This document shows, one piece after another, positions 41,902-49,767 of a DNA stretch of 64,000 bases. The stretch is from Gammaproteobacteria bacterium (GTDB lineage Bacteria > Pseudomonadota > Gammaproteobacteria > JAJPIJ01). The stretch's first letter is position 1. Each line of letters begins with the position of its first letter. The DNA lies in the NCBI GenBank assembly GCA_022071965.1, contig JAJVIQ010000003.1, forward strand, positions 186,001-250,000, written 5' to 3'. Under the pieces are notes generated by a model. That model searched no databases. It was not told where the DNA came from and saw nothing but the letters and a program-made list of their open reading frames with translations. The translations under genes and the position numbers were made by a program.

Positions 41902-43110
41902 TCAGACCGCCGTGGTGGCCGGCGCGGACTCCTCGGCCGCGCCCTGTAGCGGCAGGCGCACGAAGAACGTGCTGCCGCTGCCGCTGGGTGGCTCGAGGGA
42001 GATCTCCCCGCCATGGGCGCGTATGACCGCCTGGGTAACCGCAAGTCCCAGGCCGCTTCCGCCCATGCGGGTGGTGAAGAAGGGTTCAAAAATGGTCTCG
42101 CGCAGATTCGCCGGTATGCCCGGACCGTCATCGGTGAATCCCAGCACGGCCATGTCAGCGCCTTCGATCACCGCCTCGATCATCATCGAGCCGTTGCCAC
42201 CGCAGGCCTGGCGCGCGTTGTCGATGAGGTTGCGCAGTGCGCTGGCCAGGGCGTCGCGGTTGCCGCGCACGCGCGCGCCGCCGGTGGTGTCGAGCACTTC
42301 GATGCGGAAGGCATCCAGCGCGCTGCCGCCGTCATTGGCCAGTTCCCGGAGCAGATCTGAGAGCGCCACATCGGCGGCATCGAACGCGCCGCCACGTGCG
42401 AACAGGAGCATGTCGGCGACCAGCCGCTCCAGATGCTGCAGCCGGTTCGTCGCCTGATCGATGCACTTATGCCGCAGCGCCTCGTCGCCGCGACCCAACC
42501 GCACGTTGGACAGGTACAGGATGGCGGAGGCCAGCGGCGTGCGCACCTGGTGCGCGAGCGCTGCGGCCATCTCTCCCATCGAGGCGAGCCGGCGATGACG
42601 GTTGAGCTCGTCCTGCAGGCCGCGCGTCTCGGTGACGTCCTTCAGCAATACGATCTGGCCCGGCTCGCCGTGCAGCGGCTGGGTGGAGAGATTGACCCGC
42701 CGGCCGCACTTCAGCGTGATGTCGTGACCGTCGTCCCAGCGCGGCGCGAACGAGGCGGCGACCACATCGACCCATGGACGGCCCACTGCGATGTCCACCA
42801 GCAGCTCACGTGCCGCGTCATTGGAATCACGAACACGGCCTTCACTGTCGAGGATGATCACGGCGGCCGGCAGGGCCTGCAGCAGGTTGGAGAACCGGGA
42901 CTCGGCGCTTTCCAGCGCCGCCTGGGTCGTCGCGTGCCGCTGCACCAGCTCCGCGATCCACGATTCCAGGTGCTGATGCGACTCGGCAAGATCAAAATAG
43001 GCGCCCTGCACGGAGGCGAATGCGTCGCGCAGATCGGTGTGTTCGCAGTCGTAGCCGGAATCGGCGCTCTTGTCCTCGGCGACCATGAATTTGCCCATTT
43101 CGAGACCCAT
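41902..43110 (-). CDS. flrB: Flagellar sensor kinase FlrB/FleS
   Basis: This soluble histidine kinase of about 402 residues has no membrane helix. It has a coiled start, a PAS domain (LLQALPAAVIILDSEGRVRD), an H-box with phospho-acceptor histidine (MGEMAAALAHQVRTPLASAI) and an ATPase domain (LRNLIDNARQACGG, DDGPGIPANL, GSGLGLAVTQAVIRAHGGEI). It phosphorylates FlrC. A sigma-54 element predicts transcription from about 43116, leaving almost no leader for ATG 43110; in-frame ATGs at 43098 and 43086 are plausible real starts. Confidence 0.92.
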   Translation of the reverse strand: MGLEMGKFMVAEDKSADSGYDCEHTDLRDAFASVQGAYFDLAESHQHLESWIAELVQRHATTQAALESAESRFSNLLQALPAAVIILDSEGRVRDSNDAARELLVDIAVGRPWVDVVAASFAPRWDDGHDITLKCGRRVNLSTQPLHGEPGQIVLLKDVTETRGLQDELNRHRRLASMGEMAAALAHQVRTPLASAILYLSNVRLGRGDEALRHKCIDQATNRLQHLERLVADMLLFARGGAFDAADVALSDLLRELANDGGSALDAFRIEVLDTTGGARVRGNRDALASALRNLIDNARQACGGNGSMMIEAVIEGADMAVLGFTDDGPGIPANLRETIFEPFFTTRMGGSGLGLAVTQAVIRAHGGEISLEPPSGSGSTFFVRLPLQGAAEESAPATTAV

Positions 43111-43125
43111 CTTGCGAGGGGTTCG

Positions 43126-43141
43126 AGCAAATCCTATGCCA
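43126..43141 (-). promoter_or_regulatory. Sigma-54 promoter of flrBC
   Basis: The minus strand reads TGGCATA-GGAT-TTGCT, with the invariant GG and GC separated by exactly ten bases and a perfect TTGCT. In Vibrio, flrBC are class II genes switched on by FlrA with sigma-54, and this gene order fits the same arrangement. Confidence 0.7.
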
Positions 43142-43266
43142 CGGATTTTCCGACCCGGTCCGGCACCGGAGCGTGCCGGAATTCGGACGCTATTTCAGCG
43201 AGTTAAGCACCGTCGGTCCGCATGGACGCGCAATGACATGCGTCGGGCTGGCGCTCGACAGCCGAT

Positions 43267-43290
43267 AAAAAACGGGCGCGCCAGCGCCCG
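43267..43290 (-). terminator. Rho-independent terminator after flrA
   Basis: On the minus strand CGGGCGC and GCGCCCG form a perfect seven-pair stem around a four-base loop, followed by six T residues. It ends about 30 bases beyond the flrA stop and isolates flrA from the flrBC operon. Confidence 0.88.
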
Positions 43291-43324
43291 GTTTCGAACA
43301 CCACGGCGACAGCGGCACGAACCG

Positions 43325-44773
43325 TCAAATTCCCGCTGCCCCCTCCTCGTCACGCTGCAGACCGAGCTTGCGCATCTTCTCCACCAGCGTCGTGCGCCCC
43401 ATCATCAGACGCTTGGCGGCATGTGCGACCACCCAGTTGGATTCCTGCAGCGCCTGCAGGATGAGGTTGTACTCCAGGCTGGTCAGGTGCTCCTTCAGAT
43501 CGATGCCGCCGCGCGGCAGCCGGATGAACTGGCCGGGATCGGCCACGCCCGGTGCCACCGCAGCGGCCTCGGCGGCGACCTCCGTAGCCGCCTTGGCCAC
43601 GAGCTCCGTGGCCTGGTACTTCTCCGGCAGGTCGTGCAGATCGACCACGCCGTTGGGATAGAGGATCGAGAGCCGCTCGATCAGATTGGCGAGTTCGCGA
43701 ACGTTACCTGGCCATTTGTAGTGACCCAGGGACTGCATCGCCGTCGGCGTCAGGCGCAGGCTGCCGTGACCCTCGTGCGCGCTGCGCTCGATGAGGTCGT
43801 TGACCAGCAGCGGCAGATCCTCGACACGATCGCGCAGCGGCGGGGTTTCTATGGGGAAGACGTTCAGGCGATAGAAGAGGTCCTCGCGGAACCGCCCGGA
43901 CTCGATCGCCTTCTCGAGATTGACGTGCGTCGCGGCGATGATTCGCACGTTGACCGTGATGCTCTTGTTGCTGCCGACCCGCTCGAAGGTGCGCTCCTGC
44001 AGCACGCGCAGGAGCTTGACCTGCATGTTCAGGCTCATGTCTCCGATCTCGTCGAGGAACAGTGTACCGCCATCGGCCATCTCGAAACGCCCCTGGCGGG
44101 CGGTGATCGCCCCCGTGAACGCGCCCTTCTCATGGCCGAACAGCTCGCTCTCGAGGAGATCCGGTGGAATGGCGCCGCAGTTGACCGGGACAAACGGCTT
44201 GTTGCGCCGCGCGGAGTGATAGTGGATGTGGCGCGCCACCACCTCCTTGCCAGTGCCGGACTCACCGGTGATGAGCACGTTGGCGTCCGAGGATGCCACC
44301 ATCTCGATCATCTTCCGCACCCGCTGTATGCCCTTGCTGGAGCCCACCAGGTTGCGGAACAGCTCGAGGTTGCGCGGCGAGCCGTTCTGATGGCGGTTCT
44401 CGCGGAAGGTCTGCACCTTCTGCAGCACGGAGTTCACGCGGCGCGCGCGCAACGGCATCTCCACCATGTCGATGACGCCGGCCTCGAGCTCGGCGGTGAG
44501 CTTGATCCCGCCCTTGGGGTCGAGGACCAGCACGACGGGAATGTGCGGATCGAGTGAACGGATCTTGCGCAGAACTTCCACGGCGGACCCGTTGGCGCCG
44601 GCACCGCCGAGGAGAACCATCCAGATGGCGTCCGGCGGGTTGCCGAGGTGCTCGTTCAGGGCCTCCGGCCCCTCGACCGTGACGGGCTCGTATTCCAGAA
44701 ACTCCATAATCGAGCAGATGTGATTCCGAGTCACCGGATGCTGCTCGTACACCAGTACTTTACCGCCCGACAT
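43325..44773 (-). CDS. flrA: Master flagellar activator FlrA/FleQ
   Basis: This 482-residue sigma-54 activator has the degenerate FleQ-type receiver domain at the N-terminus (KVLVYEQHPVTRNHICSIME, lacking a clear phospho-acceptor Asp). Its AAA+ domain has ITGESGTGKEVVARHIHYHS, ELFGHEKGAFTGAI and GTLFLDEIGDMSLNMQVKLL. The helix-turn-helix reads NWVVAHAAKRLMMGRTTLVE with the FleQ-typical MMGRTTL. It sits at the top of the flagellar cascade and in related bacteria responds to cyclic di-GMP. The ATG follows GGGGGCGTGCC. A strong terminator ends the gene. Confidence 0.94.
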   Translation of the reverse strand: MSGGKVLVYEQHPVTRNHICSIMEFLEYEPVTVEGPEALNEHLGNPPDAIWMVLLGGAGANGSAVEVLRKIRSLDPHIPVVLVLDPKGGIKLTAELEAGVIDMVEMPLRARRVNSVLQKVQTFRENRHQNGSPRNLELFRNLVGSSKGIQRVRKMIEMVASSDANVLITGESGTGKEVVARHIHYHSARRNKPFVPVNCGAIPPDLLESELFGHEKGAFTGAITARQGRFEMADGGTLFLDEIGDMSLNMQVKLLRVLQERTFERVGSNKSITVNVRIIAATHVNLEKAIESGRFREDLFYRLNVFPIETPPLRDRVEDLPLLVNDLIERSAHEGHGSLRLTPTAMQSLGHYKWPGNVRELANLIERLSILYPNGVVDLHDLPEKYQATELVAKAATEVAAEAAAVAPGVADPGQFIRLPRGGIDLKEHLTSLEYNLILQALQESNWVVAHAAKRLMMGRTTLVEKMRKLGLQRDEEGAAGI

Positions 44774-44887
44774 GGCACGCCCCCTGTGTAATGATCATTG
44801 TGTGAGCGGACCCGGCCACGACTCCTCCGGCCGATCTGCCCGCGTGTCTCGTCAAAACTTTGGCAACCTCGCTGCGGCCATCTGGCT

Positions 44888-44903
44888 TGCAAAGCAGGGG
44901 CCA
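44888..44903 (-). promoter_or_regulatory. Sigma-54-like element upstream of flrA
   Basis: The minus strand reads TGGCCCC-TGCT-TTGCA, which has GG-N10-GC spacing and a perfect TTGCA but a degenerate upstream half. Immediately beside it, GCCAAA and TTTGGC form an inverted repeat at about 44901-44914. FlrA/FleQ genes are usually driven by the main sigma factor, so this may be autoregulatory or fortuitous. Confidence 0.35.
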
Positions 44904-44914
44904 AATTTTTGGCG

Positions 44915-45510
44915 CCTGCACAATTGCATGATTTGACAGACTATTCATTGCAGGATCGACCAAAATACCGCTATGTGCAAGGAGATTTTAGCCGACTCTG
45001 TCTCCCTTCAGCGACAGACATCCGTCGCGCAGGCGGCTCCCACTTGACCCGTCGCTGTTTTGCGCGGCTTAACGGCGGAAGACTGACGCGAGAAGTGCGA
45101 TCTAACCGGTCAGAGGGGAAGGGAAATTCACCGCAATAGCGGGCTCACCGCGAATTCGGCCACGGCGGAAAGGCGGTTTGTCACCGGACGCGAGGTCAGT
45201 CCCTGGTGATGTGCGATAGGCCATGTTCAGACCTGGATCCGATTCGGCGATCCGGCCCGCCTCGCGCACGAGCGCGCTCGTGCGCACCTCGATGACGGCG
45301 CAGGCTGGCCATTCGCCTCGCTCCGCATGGCACGCACATGCTCTCCAGCATGCGCGCCGGCCCGGCGGCGAGGGATTTGAAACGGACATGAGGATCGCGC
45401 GGCACGATACTGGCGACGGCAATGGCAAGGTGTGCGCCGAGGGTGGCGACGGTTGTGCCGCCCGGCGTGCTCGCAAGGGGTGGTTCCGCGCCCGATTCGC
45501 GCCCGCGCTT
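44915..45510. other. Gene-free region between flrA and fliT
   Basis: About 600 bases without a recognisable gene. The left third is AT-richer than the surroundings, as expected for a promoter region of flrA. The right part holds open frames whose translations (for example on the minus strand 45200-45480) are arginine-rich and match nothing I know. A decayed small gene downstream of fliT is possible, since a PilZ-domain gene is often found there, but I cannot demonstrate it. Confidence 0.35.
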
Positions 45511-45837
45511 TCAGGCCCGCGAGTAGGCGCGCGCGGCCAGGCGCCCGCGCCCCGCCGTCTGCATCGCCTTGCGCATCTCGACCTGCGCCCGCGCGCACAT
45601 CGTCAACAGTTGATCGTTGCGGCTCAACAGCTCCCGCATCTGCGGCACGCATGCGGCCGGCGGCGGCGCGTCGCGCAACCCGCCCAACAGCGGCTGGCGG
45701 GCCTGATCGAGTTCAAGCATCTCGATCCATTCGCCGCGCATCGCGAGCTCGTACATGCGGCGGGTAATATCGAGCGCCATCTCGATGGCCGTTCTCGTAT
45801 CGGAGGCGTCCACGGAAGTCGATGGCGTGGGAGTCAA
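45511..45837 (-). CDS. fliT: FliT-like flagellar chaperone
   Basis: This 108-residue helical protein follows fliS and resembles FliT in size and pattern (ITRRMYELAMRGEWIEMLEL, where EW.....LE..R is typical, then LLSRNDQLLTMCARAQVEM). FliT is the export chaperone for the cap protein FliD and in some bacteria modulates the master regulator. Sequence conservation in this family is low, so the call rests on position, length and the EWxxMLELD pattern. Confidence 0.8.
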   Translation of the reverse strand: MTPTPSTSVDASDTRTAIEMALDITRRMYELAMRGEWIEMLELDQARQPLLGGLRDAPPPAACVPQMRELLSRNDQLLTMCARAQVEMRKAMQTAGRGRLAARAYSRA

Positions 45838-45857
45838 GGCGAGGCGATTGCGGCGTC

Positions 45858-46286
45858 TCAGCCGCTGCTCGCCGCCACGGAAATGCTCTCGGCCGCCTCA
45901 CGGATGCCATCCCAGCCCGTCTGGATCTCGCACAGCAGTCGATGCACCTCGCGCAGGGCCTCCGGGTCGTTACGATGGTTGGCGCTGACGAGGCGCCGCG
46001 CCATGTAATCGTAAAGCTGGTCGAGCCGTGCCGCCAGCTCACCACCGGCCTCCATGTTCAGGCCGCCGCGCAACCCGTTGACGATCGCGATGCAGGCATC
46101 GATGGCCTCTCGTTTGCCGGGCATGTTTCCGCGCTGGATATGTCCGAGCGCCTCGGCGAGGCGCGCCAGGGCGCCGTCGAACAAGAGCTGTACGAGCCGG
46201 TGCGGCGATGCGCCCAGCACGGCCGAATGCACACCCACCTTCCTGTACTTGCCGATCGCCGAGATGGTCCTGCCCGCGTTTGCCAT
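45858..46286 (-). CDS. fliS: Flagellin export chaperone FliS
   Basis: This 142-residue four-helix chaperone prevents premature flagellin assembly. The core SAIGKYRKVGVHSAVLGASP with HRLVQLLFDGALARLAEALG is diagnostic, followed by LNMEAGGELAARLDQLYDYM. I start at ATG 46286 with GGGGAA nine bases upstream; the frame is open further up, but the usual family length supports this start. It is placed with fliT in a pair separated from fliD by about 225 bases that contain a sigma-28-like promoter. Confidence 0.93.
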   Translation of the reverse strand: MANAGRTISAIGKYRKVGVHSAVLGASPHRLVQLLFDGALARLAEALGHIQRGNMPGKREAIDACIAIVNGLRGGLNMEAGGELAARLDQLYDYMARRLVSANHRNDPEALREVHRLLCEIQTGWDGIREAAESISVAASSG

Positions 46287-46357
46287 TCTTTGCATTTCCC
46301 CGAAGAAATGTAGGTGGGTTTCCATGCGAATCAGGCGCGCTGCTCGCATACCCATGC

Positions 46358-46384
46358 TTAGCGGCGGAGGCGGCCAAACCTTGA
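46358..46384 (-). promoter_or_regulatory. Probable sigma-28 promoter of fliS-fliT
   Basis: On the minus strand TCAA (one mismatch to TAAA) is followed after 15 bases by GCCGCTAA (one mismatch to GCCGATAA). It lies about 70 bases upstream of the fliS start, in the 225-base gap after fliD. Confidence 0.5.
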
Positions 46385-46511
46385 TGACGTATGGAGAGGA
46401 TTTCCCGAAACTCGCAACGTCACGAACGACGACTGGCCGTCCGGGTGGCCATCCGGAGATCCCCGGGGCGCAGGCGCGCTGTGGGCGTCGGGAAAGCGGG
46501 CTGGCCGCTGA

Positions 46512-47852
46512 TTAGCGGGACGTCGAGGCGAGCTGCGCGGTGAGGAAGCTGCTCGTCGTCTGCAGACTGGACAGCAGCGTGTCGAGCGCCGCGAACTGCT
46601 TGATGTAGCGATTCTGGATCAGCTCCAAGCGGGCCTCGAGGCGGGACTCCTTGTCCTTCATGCTGCTCAGCTGGTTGTTCAGGTTGTCGGTCTGCGACTC
46701 GAGGATCCCGCCGGACTGCAGGTACTCGTCCATGATCGCGTCCAAGCGCACCGCGATGCCGTTGGTACCGTCCGTGAACAGTGCCGCCACGCCGGAGAAG
46801 TCCGACTGCAAGGCCTCGGAAAGCAGGTCGCTGTCGAGCGTGATGCTGCCGTCGCGCTGCGTCTGCAGCCCGATTTCGGAGACGAAGGAAAAGCTGCCGC
46901 CGACGCTCGTCGAGGTGGTCAGCATCCCGCGCACCTGATTTTCGATTCCACGAAGCAGGCTGCCGTAGCCCTTCAGATCCTTCGCCGCCAGGCTGTCCAG
47001 CGATGAGAACAGGGCCGACGCCGCTTCGGCGAAGGACTTGACGTTGCTTTCGATCGTGTCCTCGTCGCGCTCGACCTTGACCGTCCCGGTCCCGGCCGCC
47101 TTCAATTCCAGGGTGACGCCCTGGATCGGATCGGTCACGGTGTTGTTGCTGCTGGTGATCTGGAACTGGCCCTCGAGCTGCAGTACGGCGTCGAGGTCCG
47201 CGGCGGTGAATGAGCCGCTGCCGTTGCGATCGGTGTTCAGGCTGCTCAGTGCGAACGGATCGCTGCCGCTGAAGCTCGTCCCTACGAAATTGTCGCTGCC
47301 GGTCTCCTCGGCGGCGAGCAGCAACCGGTAACCGGCGTCGTCATGGATGATCGAGGCGGTCACGCCGGTGTTGTCGCTGGCGTCGTTGATGGCCTCGCGG
47401 ATCTCCGCCAGCGTCTTGCCGCCGATATCGACGGTGAAAGCATCGCTGCCGACGGCAATCGTCATGGTATCGCCGCCGGTGCCGATGGCCGTCGTGTCGG
47501 TGTCGGCGTAAGTGGTCCCGGCGGCCATGCGGTGATACTCGGCGATGCGGCTGACCGTCACGGAGCAATTGCCCCTCGCCGCCGAGGAGGAGGCGCTGGC
47601 GGTCAGGACGTCCTCATCGGAAAACGTCGCGGAATGCACCTTGAAGCTCGACTCCCTGGCGAGCTTGGCCATCGCATCCTGGAAGGTCGACAGGGCGCTC
47701 TTCAACTTGCCGATCGCGCTGACCTGCGAGTTGACCGAGGTCATCTTGGTCTGCAGCGCGGTCAGCGGTTGCCGCTCCACGGCCATCAGGCCGCTGAGCA
47801 GGCTGTTGAGATCCAGACCGGACCCGACTCCCAGGGACGTGACGGTCGGCAT
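46512..47852 (-). CDS. fliD: Flagellar cap / hook-associated protein 2, FliD
   Basis: This 446-residue protein caps the filament and guides flagellin folding. The N-terminus TVTSLGVGSGLDLNSLLSGL with VAVERQPL-like MAVERQPLTALQTKMTSVNS is the FliD signature. The C-terminal coiled coil (LNNQLSSMKDKESRLEARLE, then YIKQFAALDTLLSSLQTTSS) is conserved. It starts seven bases after flaG, so flaG and fliD are co-transcribed. Confidence 0.95.
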   Translation of the reverse strand: MPTVTSLGVGSGLDLNSLLSGLMAVERQPLTALQTKMTSVNSQVSAIGKLKSALSTFQDAMAKLARESSFKVHSATFSDEDVLTASASSSAARGNCSVTVSRIAEYHRMAAGTTYADTDTTAIGTGGDTMTIAVGSDAFTVDIGGKTLAEIREAINDASDNTGVTASIIHDDAGYRLLLAAEETGSDNFVGTSFSGSDPFALSSLNTDRNGSGSFTAADLDAVLQLEGQFQITSSNNTVTDPIQGVTLELKAAGTGTVKVERDEDTIESNVKSFAEAASALFSSLDSLAAKDLKGYGSLLRGIENQVRGMLTTSTSVGGSFSFVSEIGLQTQRDGSITLDSDLLSEALQSDFSGVAALFTDGTNGIAVRLDAIMDEYLQSGGILESQTDNLNNQLSSMKDKESRLEARLELIQNRYIKQFAALDTLLSSLQTTSSFLTAQLASTSR

Positions 47853-47858
47853 TGCCGG

Positions 47859-48251
47859 CTACACCTTGTCGTCCACGAGCAGACCGGTGGCCGCCTCGAG
47901 TCGCCTCGAGATCGCCAGCAGCTCTTCCGACGGTATCTGACGGATCAGCTCCTTGGTCTCGCTGTCGATGACCCGCACCACGGTGCTGTTGGTCTCGCTG
48001 TCGACGGTGAACTGCAACTGCCGCTGGTTGGTCTGCAGGCGATCTGCGACATCCCGGGCCACCCTGTCGACGAGCTCGGTGCTGAAGGGTCCCTCGGCCG
48101 GAGTTCCGCCAGGGTCTTCCTGTATCTGTGCAACGCGATCGGCGATCGGACGCACCGACCCGGCTGTGCTCACACCCTGCACGGCCGTACGGCCCACCTT
48201 GGGCTCCGTCTTGACCTGCGACGCCGCTGAATACTGCAACTGGTTGATCAT
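47859..48251 (-). CDS. flaG: FlaG family protein
   Basis: This 130-residue protein has a disordered first half and a conserved FlaG domain: RQLQFTVDSETNSTVVRVID followed by ETKELIRQIPSEELLAISRR. FlaG influences filament length in polarly flagellated bacteria and is usually located between fliC and fliD, as here. The start MINQLQYSAA at 48251 has GAGGG eight bases upstream. It is co-transcribed with fliD. Confidence 0.9.
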   Translation of the reverse strand: MINQLQYSAASQVKTEPKVGRTAVQGVSTAGSVRPIADRVAQIQEDPGGTPAEGPFSTELVDRVARDVADRLQTNQRQLQFTVDSETNSTVVRVIDSETKELIRQIPSEELLAISRRLEAATGLLVDDKV

Positions 48252-48291
48252 GGCCGCTACCCTCTTGGTAACGAAACTGGGGGGACGGCGC

Positions 48292-48307
48292 CCGGGGCTA
48301 CCCCCGG
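48292..48307 (-). terminator. Hairpin between fliC and flaG
   Basis: CCGGGG and CCCCGG pair around a four-base loop about 45 bases after the fliC stop. No T-run follows. It may partly end the very abundant flagellin transcript while allowing some readthrough into flaG-fliD. Confidence 0.35.
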
Positions 48308-48349
48308 ACACTGCCCCCCCCTGTTGCTAACTGGCCCCTGCCCGATTCA

Positions 48350-49174
48350 CTAGCCGAGAAGCTGCAGCACGCTCTGCGGCAGCGCGTTAGCCTGCGCCAG
48401 CATCGCCGTGCCCGCCTGCTGCAGGATCTGCGTACGGGTCAGGTTGGCGGTTTCCACCGCATAGTCCGCGTCCATGATCCGGCCGTAGGCGGACTTCTGG
48501 TTCTCGTACTGCACCTGGAGGTTGTTGATGGTGAACTCCAGGCGGTTCTGGGCGGCACCCAGCGTGGCGCGATTGGTGTTCAGGTCCGTGATTGCGTCGT
48601 CGATGTCGGCGAGGATGGCCGAGGCACCTGAGGCCGAGGCGATGTCGCCCGAGGCGACACCCAGCGTCGAAGCCAGGACGTCCAGTGTGCTGAAATCGAT
48701 GGAGACGTTGTCCGTGCCTTCCACGTCGACGGCGAAGTCCGTGGAGGTGCCCGAGCCGTTGATCAGGGCCACGCCGTTGAACTTGGTGGAGTTGGCGATA
48801 CGATCGATCTCCTCGACCAGATCGTCATACTCGGTGCCCAACGCCGTGCGTGCATCGCTGTCGTAGGTGCCGTTGGCCGACTGCATGGCCAGCTCGCGCA
48901 TACGCTGCAGGATATCGCCGATCTGCGACATGCCGCCTTCCGCGGTCTGGGCCATGGAGATGCCGTCATTTGCGTTGCGGATGGCGACCTGCGAGGAACG
49001 CGCCTTGGCGTTCATCTGCTGGGCGACCGCGAGGCCGGCGGCGTCGTCCTTGGAGCTGTTGACCCGCAGCCCGGAGGACAGGCGCGCCATGGAGGTCGCC
49101 AGCGAGCTTTGCGAGGTGCCCAACGCGCGCTGCGAGTTGAGCGACATCATATTGGTGTTGATGACAGCAGCCAT
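48350..49174 (-). CDS. fliC: Flagellin FliC
   Basis: This 274-residue flagellin has intact terminal helices that form the filament core: NTNMMSLNSQRALGTSQSSL with SARLSSGLRVNSSKDDAAGL (seen as MARLSSGLRVNSSKDDAAGL), and at the end LTRTQILQQAGTAMLAQANA with LPQSVLQLLG. The surface-exposed middle is very short (about residues 135-190), so the filament subunit is compact, yet it is serine/threonine rich (GSGTSTDFAVDVEG) and could be modified by the nearby HAD/methyltransferase genes. A sigma-28 promoter lies about 110 bases upstream. Confidence 0.97.
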   Translation of the reverse strand: MAAVINTNMMSLNSQRALGTSQSSLATSMARLSSGLRVNSSKDDAAGLAVAQQMNAKARSSQVAIRNANDGISMAQTAEGGMSQIGDILQRMRELAMQSANGTYDSDARTALGTEYDDLVEEIDRIANSTKFNGVALINGSGTSTDFAVDVEGTDNVSIDFSTLDVLASTLGVASGDIASASGASAILADIDDAITDLNTNRATLGAAQNRLEFTINNLQVQYENQKSAYGRIMDADYAVETANLTRTQILQQAGTAMLAQANALPQSVLQLLG

Positions 49175-49282
49175 GATAGTTGACTCCTAACTGTTGAGCC
49201 CGGGGACGCCTCGAGGCGTGCCGGCCCGGGAGTTTGTCTTTGGCGGATATATTCGAATGAATATTCACCGCCTCCGGAGAAG

Positions 49283-49309
49283 TTAACGGCGTGCGGGCGG
49301 CAGACTTTA
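49283..49309 (-). promoter_or_regulatory. Sigma-28 (FliA) promoter of fliC
   Basis: The minus strand reads TAAA, 15 bases, then GCCGTTAA, one mismatch from the FliA -10 consensus. The bases after TAAA (GTCT) also resemble the extended GTTT. Transcription would start near 49277, giving a leader of about 100 bases before the flagellin ATG. Confidence 0.85.
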
Positions 49310-49575
49310 GCCGCATCTCGCCCCGAATCTGCCGCCGCCTGTGATGCGGGTCGGATTTGGCGAGCGGGATGCGGACTCCGTGCCGCCCGCCGGTCTCGCC
49401 CGCGGCGCCCGGCATGCGCGTGACCCCGCCTAACCGTCTGTAACAAGGACGAATCCCCCACCGCGACGCCAGCGGTGACGCTGGCCCCGGCAGGCCAAAC
49501 CCCGCGGCGCGTCGGCCGCGAGGCCGAGCGGCATGCGCCCGTGTGCGCAGGCGCACGCGGCGCCGGGGTGTCGTC
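49310..49575. other. Intergenic region between the divergent fliC and HAD gene promoters
   Basis: With the promoter motifs on each side, the stretch from the fliC start to the HAD gene start is about 590 bases without a gene. The part between the sigma-28 and sigma-54 elements has no recognisable coding frame or repeat. It may hold activator sites for FlrC or FlrA. Confidence 0.4.
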
Positions 49576-49591
49576 TGGCACGCTAGCTGCA
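49576..49591 (+). promoter_or_regulatory. Sigma-54 promoter of the HAD-methyltransferase pair
   Basis: The plus strand reads TGGCACG-CTAG-CTGCA. The upstream half is perfect and the downstream half differs at one base from TTGCA, with exact GG-N10-GC spacing. Transcription would start near 49602, leaving a leader of about 165 bases. It places the two genes in the flagellar sigma-54 regulon. Confidence 0.72.
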
Positions 49592-49767
49592 ATGGCCGTC
49601 CGCAGGACCGGAAAACAGCCGCCGCCGGCGCGCCTTGCGGATCGACGGCTTGGGGGCGCGCCGCGGCGCGCATCCGCCCGCGAGCCGCCAGTTCCGTCCC
49701 GCCTGCCGTCTCCGGGGACACAGGGGCCGGAGGGACTCGCAGGCCACAGATTCAGGTGTATCCCGAA

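Noticed and set aside
43242-43268. GCCGATAA on the plus strand suggesting a FliA promoter
   Set aside because: No TAAA-like -35 lies 15 bases upstream and no rightward gene follows; the bases belong to the flrA terminator region.
45102-45476. Possible PilZ-domain gene downstream of fliT
   Set aside because: I translated the frames looking for the RxxxR and DxSxxG motifs and found neither.
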